Below, piece after piece: positions 15,620-24,725 of a stretch of DNA of 64,000 nt. Source of the stretch: Marinomonas mediterranea MMB-1 (GTDB taxonomy: Bacteria; Pseudomonadota; Gammaproteobacteria; Pseudomonadales; Marinomonadaceae); assembly GCF_000192865.1 (NCBI RefSeq), contig NC_015276.1, forward strand, positions 3,410,001 through 3,474,000, written 5' to 3'. The stretch's first letter is position 1, and each line of letters begins with the position of its first letter. The notes below the pieces were generated by a model. That model was not told the DNA's origin, did no database searches, and worked only from the letters and a program-made list of their open reading frames with translations. Both the position numbers and the translations under genes were made by a program.

Positions 15620-17575
15620 TTAATCATTTAGTCGGTTATCAATTAAATCATCAACAACGCTAGGGTCAGCTAAGGTAGTGGTGTCGCCTAACTGCTCATG
15701 CTCGTTCGCGGCAATTTTTCGCAAAATCCTTCGCATTATTTTACCAGAGCGAGTTTTAGGCAAACCACGTACCGTCCATTGAATCAAATCGGGCGTCGCG
15801 ACGGGACCGACTTCCTGACGAACAAACTGCCGTACTGACTTCGTAAGCGCGTCATCGGGAGTTACACCCGCAATCGGTGACACATAAACATAAAGCCCTT
15901 GGCCCTTCAGGTCATGCGGGTAACCAACCACCGCCGCTTCTGCCACCGATGGATGCGCTACCAGAGCACTTTCAATTTCAGCAGTCCCCAACCTATGCCC
16001 TGAGACATTCAATACATCGTCTACTCGACCGGTAATCCAATAATCTCCATCGGCATCCCGACGCGCACCGTCTCCAGTAAAATACACGCCGTCATAGGTA
16101 CTAAAATAGGTTTGTTCAAACCTTTCATGATCCCCATACACCGTTCTTGCTTGACCCGGCCATGAATCAGTAAGTACTAGCCCACCCTCAACTTCTACGC
16201 CTTGATCTTCGATTACATTACCATTCGGGTCCATTAACGCAGGTTGAACGCCGTATATAGGAGACGTACAGGCTCCAGGCTTAACATTGGTCTCCGTTAG
16301 CCTAGGCGTCATCATCATACCACCGGTTTCGGTTTGCCACCATGTATCCGCAATAGGACATTTGCTATTGCCAATCTTTTGATGATACCAAGACCACGCT
16401 TCAGGATTGATCGGCTCGCCCACACTACCGAGTACTCTTAAGCTATCTCGTGAGCTGGTTTCGATCGCTTCATCACCTTTAGCCATTAACGCGCGCACCG
16501 CGGTTGGTGCGGTATAAAGAAGATTTACTTTATACTTATCAACGACACGGCCAATGCGCCCCGCATCAGGATAGGTTGGAACCCCTTCGAACAGAACACT
16601 TGTGACACCATTGGCAAGAGGACCATATACCATATAGCTATGACCCGTAATCCATCCTACGTCCGCCGCACACCAGTAAACATCATCCGGTTGTAAACCA
16701 AAGACAATTTCTTGAGTCATAGACGCATACACTAAATAGCCTCCTGACGTATGAACAACGCCTTTTGGCTTGCCTGTCGATCCGGACGTGTACAAAATGA
16801 AAAGAGGATCTTCGGCATTCATAGACACTGCAGGACAATCCGTACTTTGCTCATCAACCAACGCTTGCCAGTCTAGGTCGATGTCTTCGTTCCACTCTAT
16901 GTCAGCCTTCGTATATCGATAAACCATTGCATTTTTTACTGACGGGCAGGCGTTATCCGCCAGCGCCATATCGACATTCTTTTTAAGATTTATTGAGTTT
17001 CCTGCGCGTTTGCCTTGATCTGCCGTCATGACGAGCTTTACGTCACAGTCATTCAAGCGATCAGCAATAGCGCTGGCTGAAAAGCCACCAAAAATAACAC
17101 TGTGGATAGCACCGATTCGAGCACATGCCAACATGGCATAAACCGCCTGCGGGATCATTGGCATATAAATAGCAACGCGGTCGCCTTTTACGATTCCTTG
17201 AGATTTTAGCGCGTTGGCCAAACGCCCTACTTCATCATGAAGCTCTTGGTAGGTAATGGAATCAGACGGCCCTTCTTGATCACCTTCAAGATAGTACGCA
17301 ACTTGATTCGCTTTCTCAGGAAGATGACGATCAATACAATTATAGGCAACGTTTAGTTCGCCATCTTCATACCACTTGATGCTGACGTTATTACGAGCAA
17401 AGCTGATATTTTTCACGACGGAATAAGGCTTAAACCAATGAAGCCGCTTACCCATTTCTCCCCAAAAAACCTCGGGGTTAGAAATAGAAGCCTGATAGTT
17501 CTCTTCAAAGACGTCATGCGGAACGGTTCCAGCTGGGCTAAATTTGCGCTGAAAATCGCTTACTTCTTGTGTCAT
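15620..17575 (-). CDS. acs: Acetyl-coenzyme A synthetase
   Basis: A 651-residue AMP-forming ligase that converts acetate, ATP and CoA to acetyl-CoA. The adenylation core has the P-loop-like motif LYTSGSTGKPKGVVHT, the WWQTETGG motif and YFTGDGARRDADGDYWITGR. The C-terminal domain carries the catalytic lysine motif PKTRSGKIMRR, the site acetylated for regulation in other bacteria. Length matches E. coli Acs (652). It sits upstream of a CrbR/ErdR-like regulator gene, whose relatives activate acs. About 107 bases lie between it and the HAD gene, where its promoter should be. Confidence 0.98.
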   Translation of the reverse strand: MTQEVSDFQRKFSPAGTVPHDVFEENYQASISNPEVFWGEMGKRLHWFKPYSVVKNISFARNNVSIKWYEDGELNVAYNCIDRHLPEKANQVAYYLEGDQEGPSDSITYQELHDEVGRLANALKSQGIVKGDRVAIYMPMIPQAVYAMLACARIGAIHSVIFGGFSASAIADRLNDCDVKLVMTADQGKRAGNSINLKKNVDMALADNACPSVKNAMVYRYTKADIEWNEDIDLDWQALVDEQSTDCPAVSMNAEDPLFILYTSGSTGKPKGVVHTSGGYLVYASMTQEIVFGLQPDDVYWCAADVGWITGHSYMVYGPLANGVTSVLFEGVPTYPDAGRIGRVVDKYKVNLLYTAPTAVRALMAKGDEAIETSSRDSLRVLGSVGEPINPEAWSWYHQKIGNSKCPIADTWWQTETGGMMMTPRLTETNVKPGACTSPIYGVQPALMDPNGNVIEDQGVEVEGGLVLTDSWPGQARTVYGDHERFEQTYFSTYDGVYFTGDGARRDADGDYWITGRVDDVLNVSGHRLGTAEIESALVAHPSVAEAAVVGYPHDLKGQGLYVYVSPIAGVTPDDALTKSVRQFVRQEVGPVATPDLIQWTVRGLPKTRSGKIMRRILRKIAANEHEQLGDTTTLADPSVVDDLIDNRLND

Positions 17576-17682
17576 CTCACTGCTCCGTTGTTAATTTTTA
17601 TATTTGGATGCGAAGTTGGTCTTTTTAGAATAGCGGTACGCTAGACGAACACTATTACACTTTAGTCTATATAAATCGTTTC

Positions 17683-18291
17683 TTACGATAGGATATTGTT
17701 ATCCTGCAAGCAACGTTTGGCTTCTTGAACACCACGCACTAAGAAGGCATTAATACCAAGACCCTGCGCCGCATCAATATTTAGCTTGTTATCATCCATA
17801 AATAGAATTTCTTGCGGCAATACGTTTAACGCATCTATTACATGTAAATAAGATGAGCGATCCGGCTTAACCAGACCCATTTGATGAGAGGCAAAGTAAC
17901 TGTCAAATTGACTAGACAACCCCATTTCATCCATCAGGCGTCCCCAATGCGCTGCATTTGTATTAGACAAGATCGCTTTATGAAAGTGACTGGGTACAGC
18001 CTTTACAAGCTCTATTGCGCCGTCAAACAAACCATTTGGCCAGGCCACAAAGGCTTCTTTAAACTGGCTCTTATCTCCATGATGACCGACTTCATTCATC
18101 AATTGGTTCACAAACTCATCGAGCCCTATTTTGCCTGAATCGAACTTGGCAACGGCCTCTGAGGTAAGCCATTTACGCCATATTACTTCCAACGTATCAT
18201 CTGTATTTAAGAACGACGCAATTCGACTTTTATCACCTAAATCGACCAATACATTTCCTAAGTCAAATAACACGACCTTTATCTGGTGCAT
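17683..18291 (-). CDS. HAD-superfamily phosphatase, YihX-like
   Basis: A 202-residue HAD hydrolase. Motif I is DLGNVLVD (nucleophile D10); the usual second aspartate is replaced by glycine, as in YihX (alpha-D-glucose-1-phosphatase). Motif II is ILSNTN, motif III is the lysine in GLVKPD, and motif IV is MDDNKLN. The helical cap is inserted between motifs I and II. It precedes acs on the same strand, with about 107 bases between them. Dephosphorylation of a small sugar or glycerol phosphate is plausible; the substrate is not determined. Confidence 0.82.
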   Translation of the reverse strand: MHQIKVVLFDLGNVLVDLGDKSRIASFLNTDDTLEVIWRKWLTSEAVAKFDSGKIGLDEFVNQLMNEVGHHGDKSQFKEAFVAWPNGLFDGAIELVKAVPSHFHKAILSNTNAAHWGRLMDEMGLSSQFDSYFASHQMGLVKPDRSSYLHVIDALNVLPQEILFMDDNKLNIDAAQGLGINAFLVRGVQEAKRCLQDNNILS

Positions 18292-18665
18292 ATTCTTAAA
18301 TGCCTAGCTAACCTATAAGAGAATCGTCTCTACAATATAGGCTAACGAAGCTGCGAACAAGTCTTACAAACGGCTATGCCATAAGAAAAAAACTGATCAA
18401 GATGACGTTTACTGTTGAGATCTAAAGACATACCGACAACGCTACATAGCGATTTTTAAACATCAAATAGGCAGCCCTCATTAGCAAAATTTATGATGGG
18501 TTGTAATTTTGGGCATGAAAGCCTTTAATAAGGCTCAGTGTTCCATCAGGACACAAAGGACAACGGGGCAAGGAACATTAATAAAGGTTCACGAATAGAA
18601 GTTCACTGATACAAGTAAACCGCTAAAAATCCTGTTTTAACCTTAATAAGTTGGAGAATAATAAA
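18292..18665 (+). promoter_or_regulatory. Leader region of the TAXI-TRAP genes
   Basis: These 374 bases hold no gene. They include a small hairpin (AGCCTT-TAAT-AAGGCT near 18518) and the strong ribosome site TTGGAG nine bases before the ATG at 18666. I see no recognisable riboswitch. The divergent HAD and transporter promoters must lie here. Confidence 0.4.
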
Positions 18666-19691
18666 ATGAAACTGAATTCTTTAAAAAAGTCACTTATTGC
18701 AGGCCTAACCGTCGCGACCATGTCAGGTGCCACGGTGACAGCGAACGCAGCTGACAGAGACTACATCTTAGCAACGGCCTCAACTGGCGGTACTTACTAC
18801 CCAGTTGGCGTCGCCATCGCAACATTGAGTAAGGTAAAACTTCAACCTAAATTTGGTATGTCGTTGTCGGCCATCAGTTCAGCTGGATCAGGTGAAAACG
18901 TAAAGCTCCTTCGTGAAAACCAGGCTCAATTTGCGATCTTACAAGGTTTATACGGTGCTTGGGCGTGGAATGGAGAAGGCCCACTAAAACAAGCGGGCAA
19001 ACAAACTGAACTTCGCTCTGTCAGTATGCTTTGGCAAAACGTAGAACACTTTGTTTTACGAAAAAACCTTGCTAAAACTGGCACCGTAGCAGACCTAAAA
19101 GACCTTGAAGGCTCGAATAACAAGTTCTCCATTGGTAAGAAAAACTCTGGTACTGAAGGGTCTGGTCGACAGCTTTTAAGCGGACTAAACATCGACCCTG
19201 ATAAATTCTCTCTAGCCTTTATGGGTTATGGCCCAAGTGCAGACGCGATGCAAAACGGCAACATCGAAGGCATGAACACCCCTGCCGGAGTACCTGTCAG
19301 TGCGGTTACTCGCTTGTATGCATCAATGGGGAATAAAGTAAAAGTATTGGATTTCACCGATGAGCAAATGAAAGAGGCCAATGGCAGTTATGACCTTTGG
19401 ACTCGTTATGTGATTCCTGCAAACACTTATCCCGGCCAGGAAAAAGCGATTAATACCATCGCCCAGCCTAACTTTTTGGCGACCAGAGCCGATACATCGG
19501 AAGAAGATATTTATCAGCTAACAAAATCTTTGTACGAAAACTTGCCTTACCTCAGCGCAATCCACAAAGCGACATCAGTCATGTCTATTGACAAGGCTAT
19601 TGCTGGATTACCAGTGCCTCTGCACCCAGGTGCGGCACGCTACTATAAGGAACAAGGTATTGAAATACCGGATTCACTTATTGCTAATTAG
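18666..19691 (+). CDS. TAXI-type TRAP transporter substrate-binding protein
   Basis: A 341-residue periplasmic binding protein of the TAXI branch of TRAP transporters. It has a typical signal peptide (MKLNSLKKSLIAGLTVATM, cleaved after ANA near residue 29). The mature N-terminus YILATASTGGTYYPVGVAIA is the family hallmark. SIGKKNSGTEGSGRQLL and NGNIEGMNTPAG line the predicted ligand site. I use the ATG at 18666, because the frame's earlier TTG overlaps the GGAG ribosome site. The fused permease gene follows after 259 bases with an intervening hairpin. The ligand is unknown; TAXI relatives include glutamate and dicarboxylate binders. Confidence 0.93.
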   Translation: MKLNSLKKSLIAGLTVATMSGATVTANAADRDYILATASTGGTYYPVGVAIATLSKVKLQPKFGMSLSAISSAGSGENVKLLRENQAQFAILQGLYGAWAWNGEGPLKQAGKQTELRSVSMLWQNVEHFVLRKNLAKTGTVADLKDLEGSNNKFSIGKKNSGTEGSGRQLLSGLNIDPDKFSLAFMGYGPSADAMQNGNIEGMNTPAGVPVSAVTRLYASMGNKVKVLDFTDEQMKEANGSYDLWTRYVIPANTYPGQEKAINTIAQPNFLATRADTSEEDIYQLTKSLYENLPYLSAIHKATSVMSIDKAIAGLPVPLHPGAARYYKEQGIEIPDSLIAN

Positions 19692-19766
19692 AGTTTGTGG
19701 AAGCTGTAACTAAGCCCTGAAATGTCGGCGTATAAAAAGCCAATCTGTGATTAAGGCTAAGCCGAA

Positions 19767-19789
19767 TGTCGATATTGAACCTATCGACA
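19767..19789 (+). repeat. Small hairpin after TAXI gene
   Basis: TGTCGATA and TATCGACA form an eight-base perfect stem with a seven-base loop, 75 bases past the binding-protein stop and just before the stronger hairpin at 19802. Confidence 0.5.
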
Positions 19790-19801
19790 AAGGGTTTAAT
19801 A

Positions 19802-19836
19802 GTCAGTAAGCCCATGTCAATCATGGGCTTACTGAC
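19802..19836 (+). terminator. 15-base-pair hairpin between TAXI genes
   Basis: GTCAGTAAGCCCATG and CATGGGCTTACTGAC form a perfect 15-pair stem with a five-base loop, followed by a moderately T-rich stretch. It sits between the binding-protein and permease genes. It would allow more binding protein than permease to be made, by partial termination or by protecting the upstream mRNA. Confidence 0.75.
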
Positions 19837-19950
19837 AGATTATTTTCTAATAAAGTTTTCTATCACACGCTTTTTCTGTAACACCATTTTTTGTAGCAGG
19901 CAGAGACTTGCCTCTCTAAAAAACCACGACCCAAGTTAGGAACAATACGT

Positions 19951-22086
19951 ATGTCGTCTCCAAACACATCGGCGGATAGCCATATTGACCAAGATGTAAA
20001 TCTGGAAGAATTCGAAACACAACATCGAAATACCCCTCTTATAAATCGTGTTGTATTCGGATTTAGTATTTTCCTTGCCATTGCACACATTTATATCAAC
20101 ACATTAGGAACCCTCCCAGAACTTTGGGTGTCGGCCTTCCACTTTGCAGGCTTCGGCACTCTCTGTGCTTTGCTTATTCCCGCTCATCCGTCGCTTAGAA
20201 ACAGTAAAATTGCCTTTGCGATTGATTCGTTAATTGTCTTATTGCTAATCGCAACGGTGTTTTATATTGCACTGTTTGAAGACGCACTGTACGAACGGGG
20301 AGTGGTCTTTTCCACGGGCGATTGGATTTTTTCGTCGATTGCTATCATTCTCTCCTTAGAATTGATCCGACGTACAACCGGCTGGTTCATACCATCACTC
20401 ATACTCGTTGCACTCTCCTACGTTGTACTGTGGGGACAATGGATTAGTGGAGCGTTTTCTTTTCCAGGATTAAGCTTAGAAACACTGCTCTATCGAAGCT
20501 TCTTCAGTACCGACGGTATGTTCGGCTCTATTTCACGAATTTCATGGAGTTTTGTCTTCATGTTTATTCTGTTTGGTGCCTTTTTAGTAAAATCTGGCGC
20601 AGGTGAATTCATCATCACATTATCTCGCTCCCTAGCCAGCAAAATGATCGGAGGCCCTGGATTTGTAGCGGTCTTAGGTTCAGGACTTATGGGCTCTGTT
20701 TCCGGTTCGTCTGTTGCTAACACTGTTTCAACTGGTGTCATCACCATTCCTCTTATGAGGCGCGCAGGTTTCCCTGCAAGGTTTGCAGCAGGAATCGAAG
20801 CCGCAGCCTCAACGGGCGGTCAACTGATGCCTCCAGTTATGGGCGCAGGTGCCTTTATAATGGCATCCTATACACAGGTGTCTTACGTCACTATTATTGG
20901 TGTTGCAGCCATCCCCGCTCTACTTTACTTTTTGTCTGTTGCGTTTTTTGTCAGAGTAGAAGCAAAACGAAGCAACGTGACATCAACTGACGATGACGGT
21001 GTATCGATAAAAGACGTTCTCAAAGAAGGCTGGCATCATGCCATTCCGCTCGCCGTTTTAGTTACCTTGCTCATTCAAGGCTTTACACCAACTTATGCGG
21101 CTGGCATTAGTATTTTATCGGTTATTGCCGCATCTTGGCTATCGAAGCAACACAGAATGGGACCGTTGGCGATATTAGATGCGATGGCACAAGGCGCCAA
21201 AAACATGTCTACAACAGCAGTCCTATTAGTTGGGATTGGTCTTGTGGTAAACGTCATTAGCACCACGGGCGTCGGTAATACCTTCTCTCTTCTTATCACT
21301 GATTGGGCTGGAGGAAGCTTACTTTGGACGATCATTCTTGTTGCTATCGCATCACTCGTTTTAGGCATGGGCTTGCCTGTCACTGCATCGTATATCGTGT
21401 TAGGAACCTTATCAGCACCGGCCATTTTTAACCTCATTGCAGAAAGCCAGCTCGTTGATCAAATTGCGTCGGGGCAATTACCTGAAGCCGCATCAGCGAT
21501 TTTCATGCTGGTTGATCCAAGCGTATTAGGTACACTTACGCAGGGCATGCCTATTGAGCAAGCCCAAGCACTGGTCTCTCAAGTTCCTGCAGACTTTAAA
21601 AGCATGCTAATGGATCAAGCGTTGGGAGCTGAGTCCGTCGCAATGATTCTAGTAACGGCTCATATGATTATCTTTTGGCTTTCCCAAGACAGTAATGTCA
21701 CTCCGCCGGTTTGTCTCACCGCTTTCGCTGCTGCCGCAATAGCAAAAACCCCTCCAATGCGCACGGGCGTGACCGCTTGGAAACTCGCGAAAGGGCTCTA
21801 TATCATCCCATTGATGATGGCCTATACCCCTCTCATTGGTGGTGAGCCACTAGAGTTGTTAAAGCTAACCATTTTCGGAATTTTTGGTCTATATGCTCTA
21901 GTCGCAGCAATGGAAGGCTACCTTGAAGACAAGCTGAACATTCTCACTCGTATTGTGACACTGGCCGCGTCTGGCGCTATGCTTTGGCCACATCTTCCTA
22001 TTGCTGTAAACGCTATTGGCCTTGTCGTGTTCCTAATCATTTTCGTTATCACAAACCGCAGCTACAATGCGAAAAGCGCAAACTAA
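19951..22086 (+). CDS. TRAP transporter permease, fused DctQM (4TM/12TM) type
   Basis: A 711-residue inner-membrane permease fusing the small (DctQ-like, four helices, roughly residues 30-190) and large (DctM-like, 12 helices) TRAP subunits. GLMGSVSGSSVANTVSTGVI, EAAASTGGQLMPPVMGAGAF and DSNVTPPVCLTAFAAAAIAK are the hallmark sequences of the large domain. The system imports a substrate with sodium, using the TAXI protein encoded upstream. Substrate unknown. A strong terminator follows. The next gene is a pectinesterase, but a shared pathway is only a guess. Confidence 0.95.
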   Translation: MSSPNTSADSHIDQDVNLEEFETQHRNTPLINRVVFGFSIFLAIAHIYINTLGTLPELWVSAFHFAGFGTLCALLIPAHPSLRNSKIAFAIDSLIVLLLIATVFYIALFEDALYERGVVFSTGDWIFSSIAIILSLELIRRTTGWFIPSLILVALSYVVLWGQWISGAFSFPGLSLETLLYRSFFSTDGMFGSISRISWSFVFMFILFGAFLVKSGAGEFIITLSRSLASKMIGGPGFVAVLGSGLMGSVSGSSVANTVSTGVITIPLMRRAGFPARFAAGIEAAASTGGQLMPPVMGAGAFIMASYTQVSYVTIIGVAAIPALLYFLSVAFFVRVEAKRSNVTSTDDDGVSIKDVLKEGWHHAIPLAVLVTLLIQGFTPTYAAGISILSVIAASWLSKQHRMGPLAILDAMAQGAKNMSTTAVLLVGIGLVVNVISTTGVGNTFSLLITDWAGGSLLWTIILVAIASLVLGMGLPVTASYIVLGTLSAPAIFNLIAESQLVDQIASGQLPEAASAIFMLVDPSVLGTLTQGMPIEQAQALVSQVPADFKSMLMDQALGAESVAMILVTAHMIIFWLSQDSNVTPPVCLTAFAAAAIAKTPPMRTGVTAWKLAKGLYIIPLMMAYTPLIGGEPLELLKLTIFGIFGLYALVAAMEGYLEDKLNILTRIVTLAASGAMLWPHLPIAVNAIGLVVFLIIFVITNRSYNAKSAN

Positions 22087-22114
22087 CGAAATCGCTAGAA
22101 CAAACAAAGCACTA

Positions 22115-22153
22115 AAAACAAAGCGGGGCGCGCAGCTCGTCCCGCTTTGTTTT
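22115..22153 (+). terminator. Rho-independent terminator after TRAP permease
   Basis: AAAACAAAGCGGG and CCCGCTTTGTTTT make a perfect 13-pair stem with a 13-base loop. The stem's 3' arm ends in a T-run. It starts 29 bases after the permease stop. The remaining bases up to 22436 hold only a short direct repeat (ATAAATAGAC twice, near 22308 and 22323) and no gene. Confidence 0.85.
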
Positions 22154-22436
22154 AAAACACACCTACCTATCGATTTATCTCACCTTTATATAAATATTTG
22201 AAACGCCGTTTTAAATATCAGTTTAAATACTCTGTTTTCTCTTCTATTATTCTGTTTAATTGCACCGGAAATAAAACAAGACCTCAGCAGGAAGTCACAG
22301 CGAAGGCATAAATAGACAAGGTATAAATAGACGTAAAAGCGGAGTTTATAAACTATAAATACGCATTTCGAATCTATTTTTTCACCCGGCATAGAAATGC
22401 GTAGTAGTCGTGCAAAGGTCTTAGGAAGAGTATGAA

Positions 22437-23462
22437 ATGAGTAAAACACACTACAGCGCGCATGTCTCCCAATCACGTAAACCGAGTACTTTTTCAAGCA
22501 TAACCCACGCTTTGCAAAGTGCTCCTGATGACAATCGCCCATTCACAATACATATTGATGAGGGGGTCTATGAAGAACGACTCAATATCACTCGGAACAA
22601 TGTACACCTAGTAGGAGCAGGCAAAAAAAATACCGTTATTACAGGAAGCATGGTCGCGGGACAACTTAATAACAGCGGTGAACTCATTAGTACGCTTGGC
22701 AGCAGAACACTCATGATAAACGCAACAGATTGCAGCCTAACATCGCTAACGATACGCAATGACTTTGATTATATAAATAATGCTTTACTGGCACTCGATT
22801 CTAACGACCGAGTAAAACATACTCAAGCCGTCGCACTTCTATTGGGGAACGATTGCGACAGATGCATTATTGATGATGTTAGACTCCAAGGCTTTCAAGA
22901 CACCTTGTTTGTAAAGGGTTCAAGAAGCTATTTTTACCAGTGTGATATTACAGGTAATATCGATTTTATTTTTGGAAACGGCAATGCGGTATTTGATCAA
23001 TGCACAGTCGTCGCACGAAATACACCAACAAGTTTAAAAAGTATGGGGTATCTCACCGCCCCAAGCACACCACTAGATCAGGAGTTCGGCCTCACATTTC
23101 TTGACTGCCAGCTCGTTAAAGAAAGCGCGGATATCCCAATACAAAGCTATGCATTAGGGAGACCTTGGCACCCAACCACCTCATTTTCCGATGGTAAATA
23201 TGCCGACCCAAATGCAATTGGAAAAACAACCTTTATCCGGTGTTTTATGGGCGACCATATCTATGGTTGGGATAAAATGGGCGGGAAAGACAAACATGGT
23301 AATCAGATCTATTTTTTACCTGAATGTGACGCACGATTTAACGAGTATCAATGCCATGGTCCCGGAGCAAACAGTACGCGTTTTCAATTGAGCTCATTGG
23401 ATGCCCACAAATATTCTATCGATTCTATTCTAGAAGGGTGGCTCCCTAAGATTGCAGGCTAA
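22437..23462 (+). CDS. Pectinesterase family protein without signal peptide
   Basis: A 341-residue right-handed beta-helix enzyme of carbohydrate esterase family 8. Active-site motifs are present: GFQDTLFVKG (glutamine), GNIDFIFGNGNAVFDQC (catalytic aspartate) and ALGRPW (arginine). The C-terminal part has the family ending with GPGANS. The protein opens MSKTHYSAHVSQSRKPS with no hydrophobic signal, so it is predicted to stay in the cytoplasm. That is odd for an enzyme that de-esterifies pectin; cytoplasmic or YbhC-like members may act on imported methylated oligogalacturonides. AGGAAG lies eight bases before the start. Its end overlaps the convergent lipoprotein gene by four bases. Confidence 0.85.
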   Translation: MSKTHYSAHVSQSRKPSTFSSITHALQSAPDDNRPFTIHIDEGVYEERLNITRNNVHLVGAGKKNTVITGSMVAGQLNNSGELISTLGSRTLMINATDCSLTSLTIRNDFDYINNALLALDSNDRVKHTQAVALLLGNDCDRCIIDDVRLQGFQDTLFVKGSRSYFYQCDITGNIDFIFGNGNAVFDQCTVVARNTPTSLKSMGYLTAPSTPLDQEFGLTFLDCQLVKESADIPIQSYALGRPWHPTTSFSDGKYADPNAIGKTTFIRCFMGDHIYGWDKMGGKDKHGNQIYFLPECDARFNEYQCHGPGANSTRFQLSSLDAHKYSIDSILEGWLPKIAG

Positions 23463-24160
23463 GGGCTCAAAAAAGGCTCGCCATCGTAGCGAGTAATAAG
23501 ACAGGTTTGAGCACGTTGCTGTTTTAGCATATTGCAAAAATCAACACTGTACGACCGCTCAACAAATGGCCCAACTTTCAGCTGATAATACACTTTTCCT
23601 TTTATCGTATGGCGCTTAATAAGAGGGGCTGTATCGACATAATCTATCGGATTTGCACGACTAATTTTTTGCCAGCCTTTCATCGCTAGAGATTTACTCG
23701 CGTAAGCCGCCAATTGAACGCCGTAGAACTGACCTGAGTACTGATTAGACGACATAGAGGTTACTTTGGTAGACATACCTTTCCCTGACGCATTTCGACC
23801 AGACTTAAAATCCGCGACAACAGGTTCGCTTCGACTCGAATACACCTCCTCTTCTGGTGAAGCCTTCATCCCTGCTTTTTTCGTCGTATCGCTAGCACTT
23901 TGCACCACTGGCGATCGCTGTAGCTTAGCTATCTTCTGTTCAAGGTCAACTAAGTCCTCTTTTAGAAGGGCTTGCTCTCGTTCCAATTCTTCCATCTGAG
24001 GTTTGATGGTATTTATTTCTGTGGCGTGAGCCGCTACATGATTTTGCAATTCCGCATTCGAGAGAACATTTGAGGTTCCTGTCAAAGAAGAACAACCGAC
24101 TAAGCTTAGTAAAGCCAAGCTCGCCGCACTCCAGCAAAATACATGCTTTAGATCACCCAC
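23459..24160 (-). CDS. SPOR-domain lipoprotein
   Basis: A 233-residue predicted lipoprotein. The signal peptide ends in the lipobox LVGC, with cysteine at residue 23. Residues about 35-80 form a charged coiled coil (EINTIKPQMEELEREQALLK), followed by a low-complexity linker. The C-terminal 80 residues form a SPOR domain (YGVQLAAYASKSLAMKGWQK, VYYQLKVGPFVERS), which binds denuded peptidoglycan at the division septum. It is followed by a YqaA gene on the same strand. It is not recognisable as DamX, RlpA or FtsN. Confidence 0.82.
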   Translation of the reverse strand: MGDLKHVFCWSAASLALLSLVGCSSLTGTSNVLSNAELQNHVAAHATEINTIKPQMEELEREQALLKEDLVDLEQKIAKLQRSPVVQSASDTTKKAGMKASPEEEVYSSRSEPVVADFKSGRNASGKGMSTKVTSMSSNQYSGQFYGVQLAAYASKSLAMKGWQKISRANPIDYVDTAPLIKRHTIKGKVYYQLKVGPFVERSYSVDFCNMLKQQRAQTCLITRYDGEPFLSP

Positions 24161-24179
24161 TCTTTCACACCTCGACTAA

Positions 24180-24605
24180 TCAAAGATACTCTACACCCAA
24201 TAAGAGTATGGCATACCGAGCAGATTTACCAAACAAAACAAGAACAAAGAAAATGAAAAGTCTCACTCTGGAGACGCCTGCTAATATGCACAATGCGTCA
24301 CCTATTATAGGAAGCCAACTGAATAAAAGGGATGCTGTACCGTACTTATGAAAGAAGTGTGTCGCTTTATTAAGTTGTGTGCTAGAAATTGGAAAAAGTC
24401 TATGTTCCTTAAACCGATACAAATAACGTCCTAATAACCAGTTCGTTAACCCCCCTAACGTATTCCCGACACTTGCGATAACCCACAGCGCTATCAACGA
24501 ATAGGTCGACGTCTGAGTCAAATAAAGCAGCAGCGCTTCCGAGCCGCCCGGTAAAATAGTCGACGATAAAAACGACGTGCTAAAGAGGGAAAGTAGATCA
24601 AGCAA
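24180..24605 (-). CDS. yqaA: YqaA family (DedA/SNARE-associated-like) membrane protein
   Basis: A 141-residue inner-membrane protein with about four hydrophobic segments and the short DedA-like core of the YqaA group. Features: the opening LLSLFSTSFLSSTILPGGSE, the re-entrant glycine-rich segment GNTLGGLTNWLLGR, and the second amphipathic motif FSWLPIIGDALCILAGVSR. Relatives take part in lipid flipping and membrane homeostasis, but YqaA itself has no defined substrate. It lies next to a SPOR lipoprotein and a PAP2 phosphatase on the same strand, a setting consistent with envelope upkeep. Confidence 0.85.
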   Translation of the reverse strand: MLDLLSLFSTSFLSSTILPGGSEALLLYLTQTSTYSLIALWVIASVGNTLGGLTNWLLGRYLYRFKEHRLFPISSTQLNKATHFFHKYGTASLLFSWLPIIGDALCILAGVSRVRLFIFFVLVLFGKSARYAILLLGVEYL

Positions 24606-24725
24606 AAAATAGCGGCCTAGATTGGATAGCGCATCAGACGATCACGCCAAATCAATGGATTAGAGCTGAAGCAATATACACGTTACATGAGATTGTTACA
24701 TGGAATTATGCGGTGTCACATGAGT

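Noticed and set aside
22186..22542. 118-residue minus-strand ORF
   Set aside because: It overlaps the pectinesterase start and a terminator region and its product has no domain. It is read as a shadow.
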